In this document: positions 48,780-58,045 of the stretch, piece after piece
How the letters are laid out: every line of letters begins with the position of its first letter
How positions within the stretch are numbered: the stretch's first letter is position 1
From: a virus
Virus record (IMG/VR): IMGVR_UViG_3300017769_000001
Span: 62,001 to 126,000 of that record
DNA length: 64,000 nucleotides
Direction: 5' to 3' (one strand)
Position numbers and translations under genes: made by a program
The notes under the pieces: model-generated
Told to the model about the DNA's origin: nothing
The model's input: only the letters and a program-made list of their open reading frames with translations
Database searches by the model: none

Positions 48780-50056
48780 GTGAACTTGTTCTGATCGATG
48801 AAATTACTCTCCAAAATGGTGAGTCGGATCCTGCGTACTCTACGTATTTTGTCCGACTGACCGCAGAGAGTTCTTCAGAAATTACACTTGGTGCATTTAA
48901 ACCGATATCTCTCATAATCGAAGAGGGGTTTGGTAAGACTGTTGTTGATTGTAAAATTGTTCTGGAGGATTTGGTTGGAACATTCGTCAATGTGAAACCA
49001 GTCGAAGGTAGTTTCATTTTCAATCTGTATATCGGTCGGTCTCCCGAATCTACCGTGAATTACAAAATGAGATTGAAAGCAGTAAGAAACGAAAACATGC
49101 AGCTGGGAGAATCTGCTGGATATCGTGTAGAGCTTCACCTGACATCCAGTCACTGGCAGTCAACCACTCATGACAGGCAATTTAAATCATGGCGTAATGT
49201 TCCTTATTCCCAAGCAGTTACCGATATGATCAATGATTCTGGTTTGGTTCCTATTTTTGTTTCTCCTACTGAGGGAAGCAAAAGACACATCATGAATCCG
49301 AACTGGACTCGCAAGCAGATGATGGACTGGATCCGGGAACGTTGCAAAGGAACCAATGGGGATACGTTCTTTACGTACGCAGCACTTCCGAACAACATGT
49401 TCTTTTATTCGACATTCAGTGATCTGATAAAGGGAAACATCAACAACACTATCGATTTTGAGCCACTGGATCCGAGGGAATTTGTCGTTTCTGGGGAAGG
49501 GATCAATGGTGATAATTCTCGACGTCGCTTGTATGACTTCAAAGTCGAGTCGAACTACGTTCAGGAACTCCGTAGCGGAGCTTCTGGGGTGTCTTACGGA
49601 TACTACGACTATGACACCAGATCGTATGTGAAAGGCTCGCACACGTTCTCTGAGAGCCAAGAAGCACAATTATCTGACTGGGCGATGATCTCAGAGGATC
49701 AGGAAACGGTTGGAACGTTCCATTTCGGACATAGAAATAAGGAAGAAACTGAACAAATTGCAAAGGCAAAGGTTAGCTTGGAAATAAACAAGATCCACGA
49801 CGTCATTACTTCAACGATGGGCTACTGTGATGTTCAGGTTGGTGAGCTTGTTGATGTACTAATCCCCATCAATCCAGAATTCCTTGATACGAAATTCAAT
49901 GAATTTTTCTCTGGGGAATACGTTGTCTCATACAAGCGAACCTATTGCAACCTCGAATCTTCAATGGCGAATACCGTATTTCGTATGACCCGTCAGGGAA
50001 TTAATAGTCCCAACGTAAATACGCTGGCACAAAGCCAAAGGGGGAAAGTAGTTTGA
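48776..50056 (+). CDS. Baseplate hub protein (gp27 / P2 gpD-like)
   Basis: The 426-aa product has the size and order of gp27-type hubs: tube-like N-terminal domains (1-120), then a middle region (SWRNVPYSQAVTDMINDSGL, NWTRKQMMDWIRER) typical of the phage late control D family, and a C-terminal tube domain (GELVDVLIPINPEF). The trimer joins tube to spike. It is translationally coupled to genes on both sides. Confidence 0.8.
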   Translation: MSELVLIDEITLQNGESDPAYSTYFVRLTAESSSEITLGAFKPISLIIEEGFGKTVVDCKIVLEDLVGTFVNVKPVEGSFIFNLYIGRSPESTVNYKMRLKAVRNENMQLGESAGYRVELHLTSSHWQSTTHDRQFKSWRNVPYSQAVTDMINDSGLVPIFVSPTEGSKRHIMNPNWTRKQMMDWIRERCKGTNGDTFFTYAALPNNMFFYSTFSDLIKGNINNTIDFEPLDPREFVVSGEGINGDNSRRRLYDFKVESNYVQELRSGASGVSYGYYDYDTRSYVKGSHTFSESQEAQLSDWAMISEDQETVGTFHFGHRNKEETEQIAKAKVSLEINKIHDVITSTMGYCDVQVGELVDVLIPINPEFLDTKFNEFFSGEYVVSYKRTYCNLESSMANTVFRMTRQGINSPNVNTLAQSQRGKVV

Positions 50057-50754
50057 ATCAATTTTTTGGAAATTATCGCGGCGAGGTAATTCGCACCGAC
50101 GATCCTCTTAAAGCTGGCCGTGTGAAAGTCAATATTTTCGGTGTTTATGATGGTTTCAAGGAAGAAGACATTCCATGGGCAATATACGCAGATTCTTTTA
50201 TGGGAGGATCGACAAAGGCTGGTGGAATTATTGTTCCGGAAGTAGGAGCGCATATCTGGTGTTTCTTTGAAGGCGGAAATCATCATTACCCTGTTTACTG
50301 GGCTGGTGCTCCCGCAATGAAAGATAAAACTCCTGATATCCCTGCTGAAAGTAGCGCCAAGGAAAATCAATACCCGTTCAATAAGGTATTCAAGACGGGT
50401 GCCGGGTTTGTTGTTGAAGTTGATGATATGGCAGGCGACACGCGGTTCAGATTCTACCAACCATCCGGAAATGAATTGATTGTTGACCATGGAGGTAATG
50501 TTCAGGAAACTGTTGTCGGGACTACTGAACAAACAAAAACCGGTGACGTAACAGAGAATTACGAAGCAAACCATACAACGAATACTGGCGGAAATAAAAC
50601 AGAGGACGTTGCTGGCGATATAACTATCACTTCAGGAGGCACTATCACAATAGATTCAGGTGGTAGTACCATTACAATATCAAACGGGGGCGATATTGAG
50701 ATTGTTTCGGCTGGACAGGTTAATGTCACCGGAGTGATGATCAATCTGAACTGA
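50053..50754 (+). CDS. Baseplate central spike (gp5/gpV-like), no lysozyme domain, TTG start
   Basis: The TTG at 50053 overlaps the hub stop (TTGA) and has GGGGGAAAG upstream. Residues 5-100 form an OB-fold (GRVKVNIFGVYDGFKEEDIP; HYPVYWAG). The C-terminal 90 residues are Thr/Gly-rich repeats (DITITSGGTITIDSGGSTIT) of a triple-stranded beta-helix needle. T4 gp5 has a lysozyme domain between these parts, which is missing here. Confidence 0.85.
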   Translation: MNQFFGNYRGEVIRTDDPLKAGRVKVNIFGVYDGFKEEDIPWAIYADSFMGGSTKAGGIIVPEVGAHIWCFFEGGNHHYPVYWAGAPAMKDKTPDIPAESSAKENQYPFNKVFKTGAGFVVEVDDMAGDTRFRFYQPSGNELIVDHGGNVQETVVGTTEQTKTGDVTENYEANHTTNTGGNKTEDVAGDITITSGGTITIDSGGSTITISNGGDIEIVSAGQVNVTGVMINLN

Positions 50755-50756
50755 TT

Positions 50757-51422
50757 ATGAAAGTATTCGAATATCAAACATGGCGTGCGGCTGCTGTTGC
50801 ATACTGGGAAGCAAAAATCGATCAAGAAGTTGATGACGCAGGTCATACTGGACTTGGGTTTAAGGATCAGCTAAAGACTGAGCTTTATGCCTTTATGGAT
50901 ACTCTGGATCCAGTATTCAACGCATATGCGAATGATGACACTCGTCGTGGGCCTTTCATCGACGTTTTGCTGGCTCTCTACAATTATGCTGTGTCTGCGT
51001 ATCTGATGGTAACCCCGGAAGTTCCGGTTCCTAGCCTGTCAATACTCCCCAACGGGGTTGTGACTGACTTGTTCGCATGGTTTACGGAAGATCTACCTCC
51101 GTATGAAAACTTGTTTGAGGTCGTGTTTACGGAAGATCCAATGGCGGTTCCTCCTACAGTAACAGCAGAACTGGTTGACGTGGAGTTCTCCGGAGTGGTC
51201 GCCACCGTCGGAAATTACCTGTCGGATGATATGGCTAATATCGAGGGGATAACTAATCAGATCGTTGCTGCGGTTCGCGAACGAGCTGCATACATTGTAT
51301 TTGCCGATGATGCAAACATTGTTCGAAATGATGGGACTGCAAAAGAAATCCTGCTGAATGATTTCCGTCTATTAGACGTCTTGAATGAGTTCGGATGGAC
51401 TGTTAAAGGGATAAACGCGTAA
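50757..51422 (+). CDS. Hypothetical baseplate-region protein, 221 aa
   Basis: Begins MKVFEYQTWRAAAVAYWEAK. Aromatic, acidic, alpha/beta. It sits between spike and spike tip and overlaps the PAAR gene by one base. Co-location suggests a hub or wedge part or a spike-loading factor; no family is recognised. Confidence 0.65.
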   Translation: MKVFEYQTWRAAAVAYWEAKIDQEVDDAGHTGLGFKDQLKTELYAFMDTLDPVFNAYANDDTRRGPFIDVLLALYNYAVSAYLMVTPEVPVPSLSILPNGVVTDLFAWFTEDLPPYENLFEVVFTEDPMAVPPTVTAELVDVEFSGVVATVGNYLSDDMANIEGITNQIVAAVRERAAYIVFADDANIVRNDGTAKEILLNDFRLLDVLNEFGWTVKGINA

Positions 51423-51724
51423 TGCCACAAGTAGCAAACCTGAATCAACTGTGTGTCGGAATTTGTTGTGCCCACCCACCAGTACCATGCATTCCAATGA
51501 CCGGATTAATATCAACTGGAGCTGCGACTGTCAACGCAGAGGGGCTTCCTGTTGCTCGCATCGGTGATCTTGTCGTGTTGGCGTGTGGGCATACGTCGAT
51601 TGTCATAAGCGGATCTCCTACGGTGACTGCTGAAAAGATCCCGCTATCCCGCGTCGGAGATCTTGTCGGTGGCGTATTCACTGGTTCGATTGCAACCGGA
51701 ACACCGACAGTCAATTCAAACTGA
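51422..51724 (+). CDS. PAAR-type spike tip protein, 100 aa
   Basis: Two half-repeats (INAEG/VTAEK-LP(L/V)xRIGD pattern: GLPVARIGDLVVLACGH and KIPLSRVGDLVGG) with Cys/His residues suited to one metal ion give the PAAR cone that sharpens the spike, the counterpart of T4 gp5.4. The length is normal for a single PAAR domain. It follows the spike gene in the same operon. Confidence 0.85.
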   Translation: MPQVANLNQLCVGICCAHPPVPCIPMTGLISTGAATVNAEGLPVARIGDLVVLACGHTSIVISGSPTVTAEKIPLSRVGDLVGGVFTGSIATGTPTVNSN

Positions 51725-51738
51725 TCCCTATAGACCTT

Positions 51739-51746
51739 CCTAAATA
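51739..51746 (+). promoter_or_regulatory. Late promoter of the wedge genes
   Basis: CCTAAATA, 27 nt before the ATG at 51773. Confidence 0.7.
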
Positions 51747-51772
51747 ATCACCAAGAATTAACGGAAGGTCTC

Positions 51773-52162
51773 ATGTCAAAATTCGTCGATTGGTCTGACA
51801 TTGATTTCCGGTTTACAAAATCAAAAACCGGGAACATCAAAATCGTTGAAGGCGAAGACGCCATCAATCAGTCAATAAAACTCATTCTCTCCATTATGCG
51901 TGGTGAGAAAGTCCGTTCTGATATGGGGAGCAGCCTGTATGCTCTTCTTTTCAACCCGATTTCCGATGAGACCGCTGAAGAAATCCAGAGCGTTATCCAG
52001 ACAAACATTTCGAGATTCGATAATCGGATCTTTGTCGAAGAGGTTAGCGTTATACCGAATCTGAATCAGAAGTACTACGAAATTGTTATCTCATACAGAA
52101 TCAGACCCTCTATGAGTAAGAAGAATCTGACGACATACATGCCAGCCATGGGAGGTTTGTGA
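51773..52162 (+). CDS. 25: Baseplate wedge protein gp25-like
   Basis: At 129 aa it equals T4 gp25 (132 aa). The segment GEDAINQSIKLILSIMRGEK plus VRSDMGSSLYALLFNPI matches the conserved gp25/lysozyme-like wedge family (Mu gp46, P2 gpW), which starts sheath polymerisation. The wedge protein gp6 gene follows directly, as in Mu and P2. Confidence 0.9.
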   Translation: MSKFVDWSDIDFRFTKSKTGNIKIVEGEDAINQSIKLILSIMRGEKVRSDMGSSLYALLFNPISDETAEEIQSVIQTNISRFDNRIFVEEVSVIPNLNQKYYEIVISYRIRPSMSKKNLTTYMPAMGGL

Positions 52163-52163
52163 A

Positions 52164-54371
52164 GTGGCAACAAATAACGTAACAAATTATGATTATCAAG
52201 ACCTGAGATCAAGAATTCAGGAAAAGCTGAAAAATAAACAGGGCTGGGGTGATGGTTATGAGTCTACTGTTGGTCAGATCCTGATCGATACACTCGCAGA
52301 TGCGGCTGATAACCTCTCATATATGCTTGAGCGTCGTTCTCAGGAGAGTTTTCAGACAACCGCACGCCTCCGTTCCTCTGTTGCTTCACGTGCCTCTGAG
52401 CTTGGCTACAGAAGCCGTAGAGCATCAGCAGCAAACGGGTATGTCACACTTCGTCTTGTTGACGAAAGCGGTGTTGCCAAGCCTGTAGCCGCTGGTGGTG
52501 AGGTTGTTATACCCGAAGGCACTCCGATGACATTCGATGATGAAGCATTTTATACGACTGCTGAATATATCATCGAAGAAGGCATGTCAGAAATTGAGAT
52601 GGCTGTTTCTCAGGGTGTTGTTGAGACATTGACATTCAACCCGGCTACTGAAGAAACGTTCACTTCCAGTCAGTACATTCTGATTCCGGATTATGAATAC
52701 ATCGACGAAAACAGCATTGTGGTTATTTCCGAGGGTATTGAATACCGGGACGTAAAAGAACTCGACCAGCAGGATGGTATTGGGATTGGTGCTTTGTCGT
52801 TCGCCGGGGTTCGCACCCAAGACGGATCCAGTGCTTACTATGACATCCGATACGCACATGACGGTATGCGTATCCAATTTGGTGATGATCTCTTCGGTAG
52901 AACACCGGAAGCCGCCATCACAGTAACCATCGTTCGTACGAAGGGTGAGCAGGTTCGTGTTCTGTCGGTCAACAACGAATTCAGATTCGGGTTTGACACA
53001 TTCAGTGATGGTATTAACGTAACACCACCGAACGAATACGAATACCTGATGACTAACAACACACAGATTGTTGGTGGTCGTGCTCCAGAGACGCTGGAAG
53101 AGATTCGTACGAATGCTCCGCTGTTCATCACAACCAACAACCGAGCTGTTTCACTTGATGGTTACGGTTACTGGGCACGTCGTTCGAATATCGGTGGTAT
53201 TATCGACTCACGTGCGTTCGCAGAGAGTGAAATTGATACCCTGCTGTACAATATCAACAACGTTTACATCGCATACCTAACAGAAACCGGTGTTGAACTT
53301 TCTGTCCAACAGAAACAGGATCTGATTGATTTCATCAAAGAGCGCGACGTTGCACTGGCGCATATCGTCCCTCGCCCTGCTTCTGAAATTCAGCTGGGGA
53401 TGGATTTATCTGTAAAAAGAAATGCAGAGCTTCAAATTGCACCGGAAGATCTCTACCTGATTATCCGTGCATATATCATGGAGTACTACAAGCGTCGTGA
53501 AGGATCCATCGGTATCGAATACCAGAAGTCCGATTTTATCAGGGATGCATATAATTTGCAGACTCGGGTTGCCGGTGTTGATTATAACGTCGTCGATTTT
53601 ATTGACGTCGATATTTTCGCGTACCAGATTGCCGAATACCCACTGGAAGTGAACGACTGCTTGATTCGTCTGAGAAACGACGGAGCTACTGCGCAGGTTG
53701 GTGATGAATTCACTCTGCTGATTGATAACACCCCATACACAGTAACCGTTGAAGCAGATGACCTCAACACCGGGGAATTCTACGTAAACATGCTGTTCAA
53801 AATGCGCGATTACCTGTACACGGTAACCGAGCTGATCTCTGCGGTTAATGTGACCACTGATGGTGTGAATAACGAATTCATTCTTCAGATCAAAACTCGT
53901 GATGGTCTGGGTGGATTCAGAATTGATACAAACGCCGGGGATTTTGCAGCAGACACCATCGTAAACTTCAAGCTGCAAATCCATCCGAAGATCTTCAACA
54001 ACGAGTTTGAGGATATTCTTCTCCGTAACGGTGTGTACATCACAGATTCCAATGGCGATGTTCTGTATTACGACAACGGGGAAGGTTTCTGGGTTGATGC
54101 AGATACTGGCGACATTATCAATCTCGATCCTCAGAATACCGGTGGTGGTTCTGGTGGTGAAGCAGAAATCCCAACTCAGATGATCGACTACATTACTGCG
54201 AACCTTACTCTGCCGACATTGCCTACTGGCACGTATTACGTGAAATACCGTCAGGATAAGTATGAGAACTTCAAAGCAAACAGTGCGACGGCGGTTACAC
54301 TGATTCCACCGAAGGAAGAATACGATGATGTTGCAGAGACATTCACGAAAATCAATCTGATTCCGGTGTAA
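52164..54371 (+). CDS. 6: Baseplate wedge protein gp6-like (gpJ family)
   Basis: The GTG at 52164 has GGAGG upstream. The 735-aa protein begins with the gpJ/gp6 pattern: QILIDTLADAADNLSYMLER followed by a Ser/Arg-rich stretch. The middle part (RIQFGDDLFGRTPEAAITVT; QIVGGRAPETLEEIRTNAPL) is typical of the family that forms the inner baseplate ring. T4 gp6 is 660 aa. Confidence 0.88.
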   Translation: MATNNVTNYDYQDLRSRIQEKLKNKQGWGDGYESTVGQILIDTLADAADNLSYMLERRSQESFQTTARLRSSVASRASELGYRSRRASAANGYVTLRLVDESGVAKPVAAGGEVVIPEGTPMTFDDEAFYTTAEYIIEEGMSEIEMAVSQGVVETLTFNPATEETFTSSQYILIPDYEYIDENSIVVISEGIEYRDVKELDQQDGIGIGALSFAGVRTQDGSSAYYDIRYAHDGMRIQFGDDLFGRTPEAAITVTIVRTKGEQVRVLSVNNEFRFGFDTFSDGINVTPPNEYEYLMTNNTQIVGGRAPETLEEIRTNAPLFITTNNRAVSLDGYGYWARRSNIGGIIDSRAFAESEIDTLLYNINNVYIAYLTETGVELSVQQKQDLIDFIKERDVALAHIVPRPASEIQLGMDLSVKRNAELQIAPEDLYLIIRAYIMEYYKRREGSIGIEYQKSDFIRDAYNLQTRVAGVDYNVVDFIDVDIFAYQIAEYPLEVNDCLIRLRNDGATAQVGDEFTLLIDNTPYTVTVEADDLNTGEFYVNMLFKMRDYLYTVTELISAVNVTTDGVNNEFILQIKTRDGLGGFRIDTNAGDFAADTIVNFKLQIHPKIFNNEFEDILLRNGVYITDSNGDVLYYDNGEGFWVDADTGDIINLDPQNTGGGSGGEAEIPTQMIDYITANLTLPTLPTGTYYVKYRQDKYENFKANSATAVTLIPPKEEYDDVAETFTKINLIPV

Positions 54372-54380
54372 GGATAGGTT

Positions 54381-55874
54381 ATGGCTGAAGAAACAAAAGA
54401 CATGATTGAGGCGGTTAAGGATAACACGCCTGCTGCCTTGAAGAATAATGATCTGATCGATCAATATCTCGATGTGGTGGGTGAGGTATTCGAAGAAATC
54501 CGTCAAGATATCAGGTACAAGTCATTCGAGACTGATTATGCGAATGCCAAGCCTGAGACACTCGTTCGGGTTGCTGCTGACCTTGGGTTCAATCTATCCC
54601 CAAAACTCCGCCCATCTGTCCTGAGACGGATTATACGGGACGCTCAGGAAGTGTTCAGTCGAATGGGTACAAGGGAGTCTCTTGTATGGGCTTTGAAGAC
54701 TGTAGGCTACCGAAGCTACGATATCGACGAAGTCTGGATCCCTAACCCGGATCTACTTCGAATTGGTTACTTCCGTGAACTGAATTCAACTTCAGACCCC
54801 CGTCGATATGAAGTTCGGAAGGGTAGCTATAGTGATTTTGTCGTCGGTGAAGAATATGTAACTGCCCAAGGTACATTCTTCCAAGGGTATGTTTACAACG
54901 ACTTCGAAAAAGGAGAACCGATCAACAATATTCCGATTTACGGTGAGCGGTATTCCACTTACACTGGGCTATCTTTCAAGGATATGGTTAGTAAAACCCC
55001 GTATATCCTCGTTCGCTTGTATGATCCCCCAGAGTATGACGACGTTATTGCTGACACTGATCCGGTGACTGGTGATCCTGTATTTGTTGATATTCAGGAA
55101 AAACAGAGAATCGTAATTAACACGATCAGAACTCTGATTCAGGAATTACAGAGAACGGCAACCACAAAGGTAATTCTGGTTACAGACCTACTTATTTTTG
55201 ATGATCTGATTACTCGGGTTATTGATCAAATCGAATTCACAACATCCACATTTGGATTTGAGTGGGTTGATGAAATTCCTTCTGTGTCTGACACACTGTC
55301 ATTCACCTCCGTTGGCGATCCTCTGAATTTCGTTGATGTTGTTGATGAAATTCTGGATAACTTCCAGCTGACATCCCAGTACGGGGATATTAACTGGTCA
55401 GATGCCGTTGATGTGACGCTTGACAATTATCTGCAAGACGGATCGATCATTTCGGCATACGATTCCCCGTATCTGACTGTTGGCAATAAACTGCCAATCG
55501 GATCTGGATACCCTGTACCTGCAACTGGAGAATACACCGGGTATTTCAAGGTTGGGATTGTTGATAGCTCTGTCAGAGAAATAAATGATGGTGTCCGTGG
55601 TGTTAACGAATCCCATGAAGTTGTTAAACCACCTGCCGGATATGAACACATCGTTTATCTGGACTACAATGCAAATGTCCAATTCACAGCACCATCAGAC
55701 TCGGCTGTTGTTGTGAGAAGAGTCGACAATTACCAATACAGTACGGGTAGTACGACGATAACTACTGTTAACGCAGGTTCGTCGTTCAACCAGAATATCA
55801 CCGACAGTCACGCGCTGATTCTGGAATTCCAGAGTGAGAGTGTTGAAAAGACGGCAATCACAGTTTCTTACTAA
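54381..55874 (+). CDS. Baseplate wedge protein (gpI/gp7-side), 497 aa
   Basis: The N-terminal 150 residues (LDVVGEVFEEIRQDIRYKSF; FSRMGTRESLVWALKTVGYR) resemble tail protein I of P2 and Mu gp48, partner of the gpJ/gp6 wedge. The C-terminal 250 residues are beta-rich with acidic repeats (VDVVDEILDNFQL) and could carry fibre attachment. The position after gp6 is the same as in P2. Confidence 0.7.
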   Translation: MAEETKDMIEAVKDNTPAALKNNDLIDQYLDVVGEVFEEIRQDIRYKSFETDYANAKPETLVRVAADLGFNLSPKLRPSVLRRIIRDAQEVFSRMGTRESLVWALKTVGYRSYDIDEVWIPNPDLLRIGYFRELNSTSDPRRYEVRKGSYSDFVVGEEYVTAQGTFFQGYVYNDFEKGEPINNIPIYGERYSTYTGLSFKDMVSKTPYILVRLYDPPEYDDVIADTDPVTGDPVFVDIQEKQRIVINTIRTLIQELQRTATTKVILVTDLLIFDDLITRVIDQIEFTTSTFGFEWVDEIPSVSDTLSFTSVGDPLNFVDVVDEILDNFQLTSQYGDINWSDAVDVTLDNYLQDGSIISAYDSPYLTVGNKLPIGSGYPVPATGEYTGYFKVGIVDSSVREINDGVRGVNESHEVVKPPAGYEHIVYLDYNANVQFTAPSDSAVVVRRVDNYQYSTGSTTITTVNAGSSFNQNITDSHALILEFQSESVEKTAITVSY

Positions 55875-55886
55875 GAGAGTAACGCA

Positions 55887-56417
55887 ATGAGCAAATTTGA
55901 CGAAACAATGAAACCGATGAAAGGCAAGCTTCAGCTTATTTTCAGAGATCGAAACACTGGTGAAATTCTTGACGTGGAAGACGACAATAACATCTTCCTG
56001 AACCTCGGAATGTCTCAGATGCTTCGTGCAATTACCACACCGGCTCCTTCTGGTGGCGCGGTTCAATACATTCTTCAGGAATTTTCAATCGGTGATGATA
56101 TCGGTAGTGGTTCGCTTCTGAACCCTGAACCAGCACAAGCAACATACACCGCTGCGAACCAGAACGTAGTATATACTGTTCCTTATGCTGATCTGACGAT
56201 CAACTACCCGAACTACTACACTACTGAGATTTCTCTGGTTCTGGATGGTAACGCTGTGATGGCACAATATCCTTCACAAGTCGATCTTCGATTCTCAAGT
56301 GCTGCACTGTACAGCGGTGGTGGCGATCCATTCGCATATCGTCGTTTCCAAACACGTACGATAACTCGTGAGATCACCATCGACGTTAAATGGACACTGT
56401 ACTTCGACGGTCAGTAA
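55887..56417 (+). CDS. Late structural protein at end of the wedge operon, 176 aa
   Basis: Begins MSKFDETMKPMKGKLQLIFR, beta-rich throughout, with aromatic and Thr-rich strands ending TIDVKWTLYFDGQ. Likely a baseplate or fibre connector, because it closes the wedge operon. No named family recognised. A hairpin just after its stop lies inside the convergent terminase gene. Confidence 0.6.
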   Translation: MSKFDETMKPMKGKLQLIFRDRNTGEILDVEDDNNIFLNLGMSQMLRAITTPAPSGGAVQYILQEFSIGDDIGSGSLLNPEPAQATYTAANQNVVYTVPYADLTINYPNYYTTEISLVLDGNAVMAQYPSQVDLRFSSAALYSGGGDPFAYRRFQTRTITREITIDVKWTLYFDGQ

Positions 56418-56426
56418 ACCAAACGA

Positions 56427-57953
56427 TCAGACAAAGATGCCTACCTCGTAGGCATCTTGTTCTTGATCATAGCTCACTTCACTCATCTTTTCGTACGCAC
56501 TTTCTTCATAGTCGCCAATCTGTTCAAGCAACAGCATCATCAGAACAGCAGCCATACACAAGTCATCCGTTTTACCGGATTCAGCGGCAAAGCTCCCTTT
56601 GTTCTTCACGAAGAATTTCAGCTCGTTTATCAGGTATGAACTTTTAATTGTGTATTTCTCAAGCTCAACCATATCCTTCAGACGCTGACACCCGTGTGGT
56701 TTTGTTTTGGTATTGGTTGGCATACCGAGCTTATTCGGATAATCAACGTGAGAAATAAACGTGGCACTGTCCAGAGCTTCTGAATCTGTGTTCTGAAGCA
56801 GGTTGATGACACCCATACCGATACTGTTATTCTCAACCGTGTAATAAACTTCAGCTGCACCCATACGGAAGCAGAGGTCGATTACGCTGATGATTGCTTT
56901 CACATAATGAGTTTGCGTCAGTGTGTTATTCCGATATTCGCCAACCTGAACGAAATTATCAACGTCGGTTATATGCATTGCGTGGTAGTCTTTACCAATA
57001 CCTTCGGATACGTCGATACTGATCGCAATATTCTTCCCTTTGAGATCCTTTTCCCACATGTAAAGGGAATCGTCAGGATAGAATATCGGGTCTTCTGATT
57101 TCATATCCTCCAGTATCTGGGAATTAATCAGAGTTCCCTTGTCGGAAATAAAATGGTTGCAGAATTCCTGAAGGAATTTCGTTAAACCGAATTTGGAAAT
57201 CATATCCTTTTTGAATTTTTCTGTACGTCCGGGAACTTCGTCGTATTTCACTTCAACAGGGAAGAAACCGTTTGTACCAGCCACAGCACCAAACCAGATA
57301 GACGAGAACAGGTCTCCAGAACCGTTCGGGGTTGATGTGATGATCAGTTTTACGTCGGCATCCTCACCTTCGGCAGTCAACGATGGCAACAGACCACCCC
57401 AGAACTCTTCAGCAACAGAAGGCTTTACGAACGCAAGCTCGTCGATGTAGATGATCTTTGGTGTGTTACCACGGAAGGTATTTTCTCGGGTCACCTGAGC
57501 TTCGATAGAACTGCCGTTCGTAAATGCCACAGAATACCTGTTGTACTCGATTACAGGAGGTTTTAGCCAGAAGGGAAGGTTCTCATAGGCAAACTTAAAA
57601 CGAGCCATGAGGTCTTTACAGTTAGCCAGCTTGTACGAAGTCACACCAACCTTCATATCCTGATTGAAGATCATTTCATGCAGCAGGTAACCAACCGTAC
57701 TGGTCGACTTACCAGTCTGACGCCCAGAAAGCAGACAGACGAAATCGTTGTTCTCGATCCCACGATAGAATCTCTTCTGGTATGGGCGGGGGTTAAATAA
57801 AACACGGCCACGCTGACCTTGCGTGTAAACGTAAGTCTTCAGGAAGTAATCAAGGTTATCTGCACAGCGAATCCATTCTTTCTCTTGGTCTTCTGTCAGA
57901 TCTTGATCGTCCTTCGGCTTCTTCACCGATAGTTGTTCGTGATCGTAATTCAT
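56427..57953 (-). CDS. 17: Terminase large subunit gp17-like
   Basis: The 508-aa protein has Walker A SGRQTGKST (76-84), Walker B IIYIDE (167-172), a coupling motif ITSTPNGSG, and an RNase H-fold nuclease with AISIDVSEG, YYTVENN and SGKTDDL acidic positions, as in T4 gp17 (610 aa). It packages DNA through the portal. GGAGG precedes the ATG at 57953. It is inverted relative to the tail genes on both sides and has its own late promoter. Confidence 0.94.
   Translation of the reverse strand: MNYDHEQLSVKKPKDDQDLTEDQEKEWIRCADNLDYFLKTYVYTQGQRGRVLFNPRPYQKRFYRGIENNDFVCLLSGRQTGKSTSTVGYLLHEMIFNQDMKVGVTSYKLANCKDLMARFKFAYENLPFWLKPPVIEYNRYSVAFTNGSSIEAQVTRENTFRGNTPKIIYIDELAFVKPSVAEEFWGGLLPSLTAEGEDADVKLIITSTPNGSGDLFSSIWFGAVAGTNGFFPVEVKYDEVPGRTEKFKKDMISKFGLTKFLQEFCNHFISDKGTLINSQILEDMKSEDPIFYPDDSLYMWEKDLKGKNIAISIDVSEGIGKDYHAMHITDVDNFVQVGEYRNNTLTQTHYVKAIISVIDLCFRMGAAEVYYTVENNSIGMGVINLLQNTDSEALDSATFISHVDYPNKLGMPTNTKTKPHGCQRLKDMVELEKYTIKSSYLINELKFFVKNKGSFAAESGKTDDLCMAAVLMMLLLEQIGDYEESAYEKMSEVSYDQEQDAYEVGIFV
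56434..56458. terminator. Bidirectional hairpin between the wedge operon and terminase
   Basis: Perfect 11-bp arms (56434-56444 and 56448-56458) around CTC, with AA and TT at the outer ends. It overlaps the last codons of the terminase gene, so it would act on both converging transcripts. Confidence 0.7.
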
Positions 57954-57977
57954 TTTCTTATAGCCTCCGATAAACAA

Positions 57978-57985
57978 TATTTATC
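57978..57985 (-). promoter_or_regulatory. Late promoter of terminase
   Basis: GATAAATA on the minus strand, 25 nt before the ATG at 57953. Confidence 0.7.
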
Positions 57986-57997
57986 GTCAGATCAGGG

Positions 57998-58005
57998 GCT
58001 AAATA
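57998..58005 (+). promoter_or_regulatory. Late promoter of the fibre operon
   Basis: GCTAAATA, 41 nt before the ATG at 58046 and only 12 bp from the divergent terminase promoter. Confidence 0.7.
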
Positions 58006-58045
58006 AAGGCACAATAATCCAGTCAAAATTTCACAGGATAGGTAT

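Noticed and set aside
53406-54506. Long 366-aa minus-strand frame inside gene 6
   Set aside because: Antisense shadow of a strongly supported coding gene, with odd composition and no start signal.
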